A stretch of DNA of 64,000 nucleotides from Chloroflexi bacterium HGW-Chloroflexi-2 (GTDB lineage Bacteria > Chloroflexota > Anaerolineae > Anaerolineales > Anaerolineaceae), in assembly GCA_002840735.1 (NCBI GenBank), contig PHBY01000019.1, forward strand, positions 34,678 to 98,677, given 5' to 3'. Below are positions 61,724-64,000 of the stretch, in pieces. Position numbers and translations under genes: made by a program. The notes beneath the pieces are model-generated. The model saw only the letters and a program-made list of their open reading frames with translations, was not told where the DNA came from and did no database searches. Every line of letters starts with the position of its first letter. The stretch's first letter is position 1.

Positions 61724-61783
61724 AACGCTTTTATTGAATTCTAGACGGGATTACACTTGCAACCAAATCATTTGAATAAAAGT

Positions 61784-61857
61784 CAAAAAGCAACCATCAG
61801 ATTCTTCCCCACCATGTTGGTAAACATGGTATTAACGGTGTCCACTGTCGCTTTTTG
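61784..61857 (+). promoter_or_regulatory. compact three-way-junction leader before rpoD
   Basis: P1 is CAAAAAGC (61784-61791) with GCTTTTTG (61850-61857); P2 is ACCATGTT (61811-61818) with AACATGGT (61823-61830), loop GGTA; P3 is ACGGT (61835-61839) with ACTGT (61844-61848), loop GTCC. The whole is 74 nt and ends 37 nt before the rpoD start. It may regulate rpoD, end the YceD transcript, or be coincidental folding. Confidence 0.5.
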
Positions 61858-61893
61858 TTTAACAGATTGATTGGTTGGGGAGCAGGAGGAAAA

Positions 61894-63078
61894 ATGGCGA
61901 GTGCAAGCAGGCGAATCCGAAAAACTGATGTGATCCGGGTATTGTTGGAGAAAGCTGACGTGCAGGGCTATCTGACAACCGAAGACCTGATGGAAGCCTA
62001 CCCTGAAATAACCAGTGACGCTGATCGCATGGAATCCATCCTGATGGCTTTACGCCGGCAGGGTGTCGATGTGCTGGATGAAGAAGAACCCGGTCACAGT
62101 GCGGATGATTATGGCGGACCACCCAGTGATATGGATCCCTACTCAGCCAACCTGGAGACAATCTCCAGTGATGATACGATCGGCTTATACCTCAAGGAAA
62201 TGTCCTCTGTCCCGTTGCTTTCCGTCCAGGAGGAGCTTGACCTTGCCAGAAGAATTGAAACCGGCCGCATGGCTGCCCAGTTGTTAATTGAACTGAATGG
62301 ACATACCCCGCACGAGGATTATGAACGTCTGAATGAAGAAGTTGACAGTGGCGATCAGGCGCGTGATCATCTGATCAAAGCCAATACCCGTCTGGTGGTC
62401 AGTATTGCCAAGCGTTATATGGGGCGTGGCGTACCCTTCCTGGATTTGATTCAGGAGGGAAATCTGGGTCTGATGAAAGCCGTCGAAAAATATGAATACC
62501 AGCGCGGTTTCCGTTTTTCCACCTATGCCACCTGGTGGATTCGCCAGACCATCACCCGCTCGATTGCAGACCAGGGTCGTACCATCCGCGTACCTGTGCA
62601 CATGGTGGATCGCATCCGCCACTTGTACCGCTTGATGCATGAGCTGGAACAGAAACTCGGCCGTGTGCCTACCAACGAAGAACTGGCTGTGGAAATGGAT
62701 GTCTCGCCGAATAAAATTGACTGGATGATGCGCGTCTCCTGGCTACCACTTTCCCTGGAAAGTCCAATCAACGAGGACGAAGAAGAGTCTGAATTGGGCA
62801 TGTTCGTTGAGGACAACCTCACCCCCACTCCCATTCAAACCACCTACAATAAAATGCTCCGGGAACGCATTGAAGCTGTACTTGACACACTACCACCTCG
62901 CGAAGCCCGTATCCTGCGGCTACGCTTTGGGCTGGATAACGGTCATACCTATACACTGGAAGAGGTGGGGCAGAAATTTGGTCTGACGCGTGAACGCATC
63001 CGCCAGATCGAAAGCAAAGCCCTGCGCAGGTTACGGCATCCACGCAGATCGCGACAATTGAAGGAATATATACCGTAG
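61894..63078 (+). CDS. rpoD: primary RNA polymerase sigma factor
   Basis: A 394-residue sigma-70 factor of the RpoD/SigA type, chosen start MASASRRIRKTDVIRVL with GGAGGAAAA directly upstream. An acidic linker (DEEEPGHSADDYGG) precedes region 1.2 (SDDTIGLYLKEMSSVPLL). Region 2 has LIKANTRLVVSIAKRYMGRG and YEYQRGFRFSTYATWWIRQ, region 3 VPVHMVDRIRHLYRLM, and region 4.2 LEEVGQKFGLTRERIRQIESK. All core features are intact. The hairpin before the coding region is described separately. Confidence 0.95.
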   Translation: MASASRRIRKTDVIRVLLEKADVQGYLTTEDLMEAYPEITSDADRMESILMALRRQGVDVLDEEEPGHSADDYGGPPSDMDPYSANLETISSDDTIGLYLKEMSSVPLLSVQEELDLARRIETGRMAAQLLIELNGHTPHEDYERLNEEVDSGDQARDHLIKANTRLVVSIAKRYMGRGVPFLDLIQEGNLGLMKAVEKYEYQRGFRFSTYATWWIRQTITRSIADQGRTIRVPVHMVDRIRHLYRLMHELEQKLGRVPTNEELAVEMDVSPNKIDWMMRVSWLPLSLESPINEDEEESELGMFVEDNLTPTPIQTTYNKMLRERIEAVLDTLPPREARILRLRFGLDNGHTYTLEEVGQKFGLTRERIRQIESKALRRLRHPRRSRQLKEYIP

Positions 63079-63119
63079 TAGGGATTCACAGCTATCCACG
63101 AACCCACAGGATGATATAA

Positions 63120-63149
63120 AACACGAATTCTTGAATATAATTCCGTGTT
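63120..63149. repeat. hairpin after rpoD, possible part of the GxxExxY flank
   Basis: AACACGAATT (63120-63129) pairs with AATT-C-CGTGTT (63139-63149), one bulged C. It contains CACGAATTC, the inverse of ATTCGTG repeats found beyond the GxxExxY gene. Confidence 0.5.
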
Positions 63150-63194
63150 CAATAGATTAATTTGATAATTTATTATCAGGAAGTGAGGAAATCC

Positions 63195-63641
63195 TTATCT
63201 TTCGGATTTTCTGACATCATCTCTCCCTGTGCGGTACACGGGACGGTTATCCTTGCCTGGAAAGACTCGTCGATAATCTAATTTTCTTCTGCCAAAATTA
63301 AACAACAGAGCGATGGGAGCATCAGTAGCTTTTAAATAATTGATAACCTGGGCAAGTTCGTCATTTGTTAATGGATGCGAGAACGCTTTGATTTCAACTA
63401 CAACCTGATTTTCAACAAAGAGATCAAGATAAAATAATGCAACCTGTTCATCGTCCATTTCCACTGAAACAGGGTATTGAGTCTGTACTTCAATCTCGCG
63501 GCTGTTTAATTCTAGAGCTAACGCGCGTTCATAAATTTCCTCTTTATACCCAGGCCCAAGTTTATTATGAACCGCCATAGCAGCGCCAATAATTTTAAAT
63601 GTGAGGTTGTTTCCGGTTGAATCAACGACAAGCTTGCTCAT
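63195..63641 (-). CDS. GxxExxY family protein
   Basis: A 148-residue protein starting MSKLVVDSTGNNLTFKIIGA. HNKLGPGYKEEIYERALALEL is the GxxExxY motif, and VVVEIKAFSHPLTNDELAQV with an ExK fits a PD-(D/E)XK-like fold. The family is common in Bacteroidota and other phyla; I know of no established function. GGAGG precedes the ATG. The gene is isolated and its surroundings contain repeats of ATTCGTG. Confidence 0.88.
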   Translation of the reverse strand: MSKLVVDSTGNNLTFKIIGAAMAVHNKLGPGYKEEIYERALALELNSREIEVQTQYPVSVEMDDEQVALFYLDLFVENQVVVEIKAFSHPLTNDELAQVINYLKATDAPIALLFNFGRRKLDYRRVFPGKDNRPVYRTGRDDVRKSER

Positions 63642-64000
63642 AAAATTTCCTCCTGATTGTTCATGAAATAATTTTGTTTACAGGAATTTATCTGAATAAC
63701 TTAATTTATTGAATTGCTAATTTAAAGTGACGCTAAATTTTCAGTTCACATTGTACTTTGTTATTACTCAAATTATTATACACATTGTCAAGTTTGAAAT
63801 TTTCATAAAATCCGGCAAAATACGCTGTCAAGCATTCGTGAATTCGGGTCACATTCGTGGATGGCCGACCCTATTCGTGAGTTATCCATGCATGAGTGCT
63901 CTATTCGTGAATTCGGTGCGCCAGGAAAAGCCTAATCGATCTAGTGTAATGAAAGGAGTACACACAATGAATTTCTCATAACATTGGTAGACAATCGAGC
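63642..64000. other. terminal gap with ATTCGTG repeats
   Basis: ATTCGTG is found at 63834, 63853, 63873 and 63903, each followed by AATT, GGAT, AGTT or AATT. No gene is seen; a frame of 84 codons over this region is mostly the repeats. GAAAGGAG lies at 63950-63957, followed by ATG 63967, but the frame stops after four codons. Confidence 0.6.

Noticed and set aside
63727..63981. 84-codon frame at the right edge
   Set aside because: Its second half is the ATTCGTG repeats in translation and no ribosome site precedes it.

Overview
The window looks like chromosomal DNA of a Chloroflexota bacterium, most likely class Anaerolineae. This rests on the mix of families: a multi-unit DUF5671 membrane protein, MalT-type LuxR regulators, an ECF vitamin-type transporter and a secreted PPC/M23 protein. 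No 16S gene is present, so the assignment is an inference. There is no phage, plasmid, rRNA or CRISPR locus. About 50 genes are supported, with one tRNA, several decayed genes and an unusually rich set of short palindromic or repeated elements.

Layout. 1-7488: a tightly overlapping tetrapyrrole operon, a partial protoporphyrinogen oxidase followed by hemA-hemC-hemD-hemB-hemE-hemL, running from glutamyl-tRNA to uroporphyrinogen/coproporphyrinogen. 7489-8166: the relic of a uvrA C-terminus, then a promoter and a structured leader with a terminator and a competing helix. 8167-11979: a DsrE/YedF-like protein, a PPC-domain protein and a complete ECF transporter (S, T, A, A'). 12063-12136: tRNA-Arg(GCG) with its own promoter and terminator. 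12214-12537: two clusters of hairpins with a shared core. 12544-15717: copper-type HMA protein and TauE-like membrane protein, an AbrB/PIN toxin-antitoxin pair and a UbiA prenyltransferase. 15882-20661: aspartate kinase, threonine synthase, an FAD oxidoreductase and a thioredoxin-type arsenate reductase.

21022-30152: a membrane PAS-PAS-GGDEF cyclase, a small anchored protein with a DUF5671 protein, a LuxR regulator, an internally deleted SDR, a Tat-exported HemG-like flavodoxin and a small conserved protein. 30225-41978 (mostly minus strand): a 1327-residue secreted M23/crystallin-like/PPC protein, holA, a DUF6391 protein, an ABC-2 exporter operon, an MFS carrier, an epimerase-like SDR and a YjjG-type HAD phosphatase. 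42037-42690: a one-gene cassette encoding an S23-type four-helix-bundle protein between inverted runs of GGCGAAA-type repeats. 43360-45625: an 85-bp element copy, then Mrr and PGN_0703-type nucleases (a small defence island). 45718-51215: DinB, a CopB-type ATPase with a c-type cytochrome lipoprotein, and a PLD-family protein.

51216-52210: hairpins, a DUF1059 gene and three more copies of the 84-85-bp element. 52211-64000: DoxX, ettA, a broken metalloprotease, surE, a fused ABC pseudogene, an anchored beta-helix-like protein, an SMP-30 lactonase, a DDAH-like hydrolase, rdgB, a YceD protein, rpoD preceded by a compact three-way-junction leader, and a GxxExxY protein near ATTCGTG repeats.

The strongest leads for something undescribed are four. 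First, the S23 cassette, with the GxxExxY gene as a possible second example. Second, the 84-85-bp element family with constant length and divergent core. Third, the hairpins with variable arms and an invariant WTT-NN-AAW centre. Fourth, the attenuator-like leader in front of the DsrE/PPC/ECF cluster. All functional statements come from reading the sequence; no database search was run.
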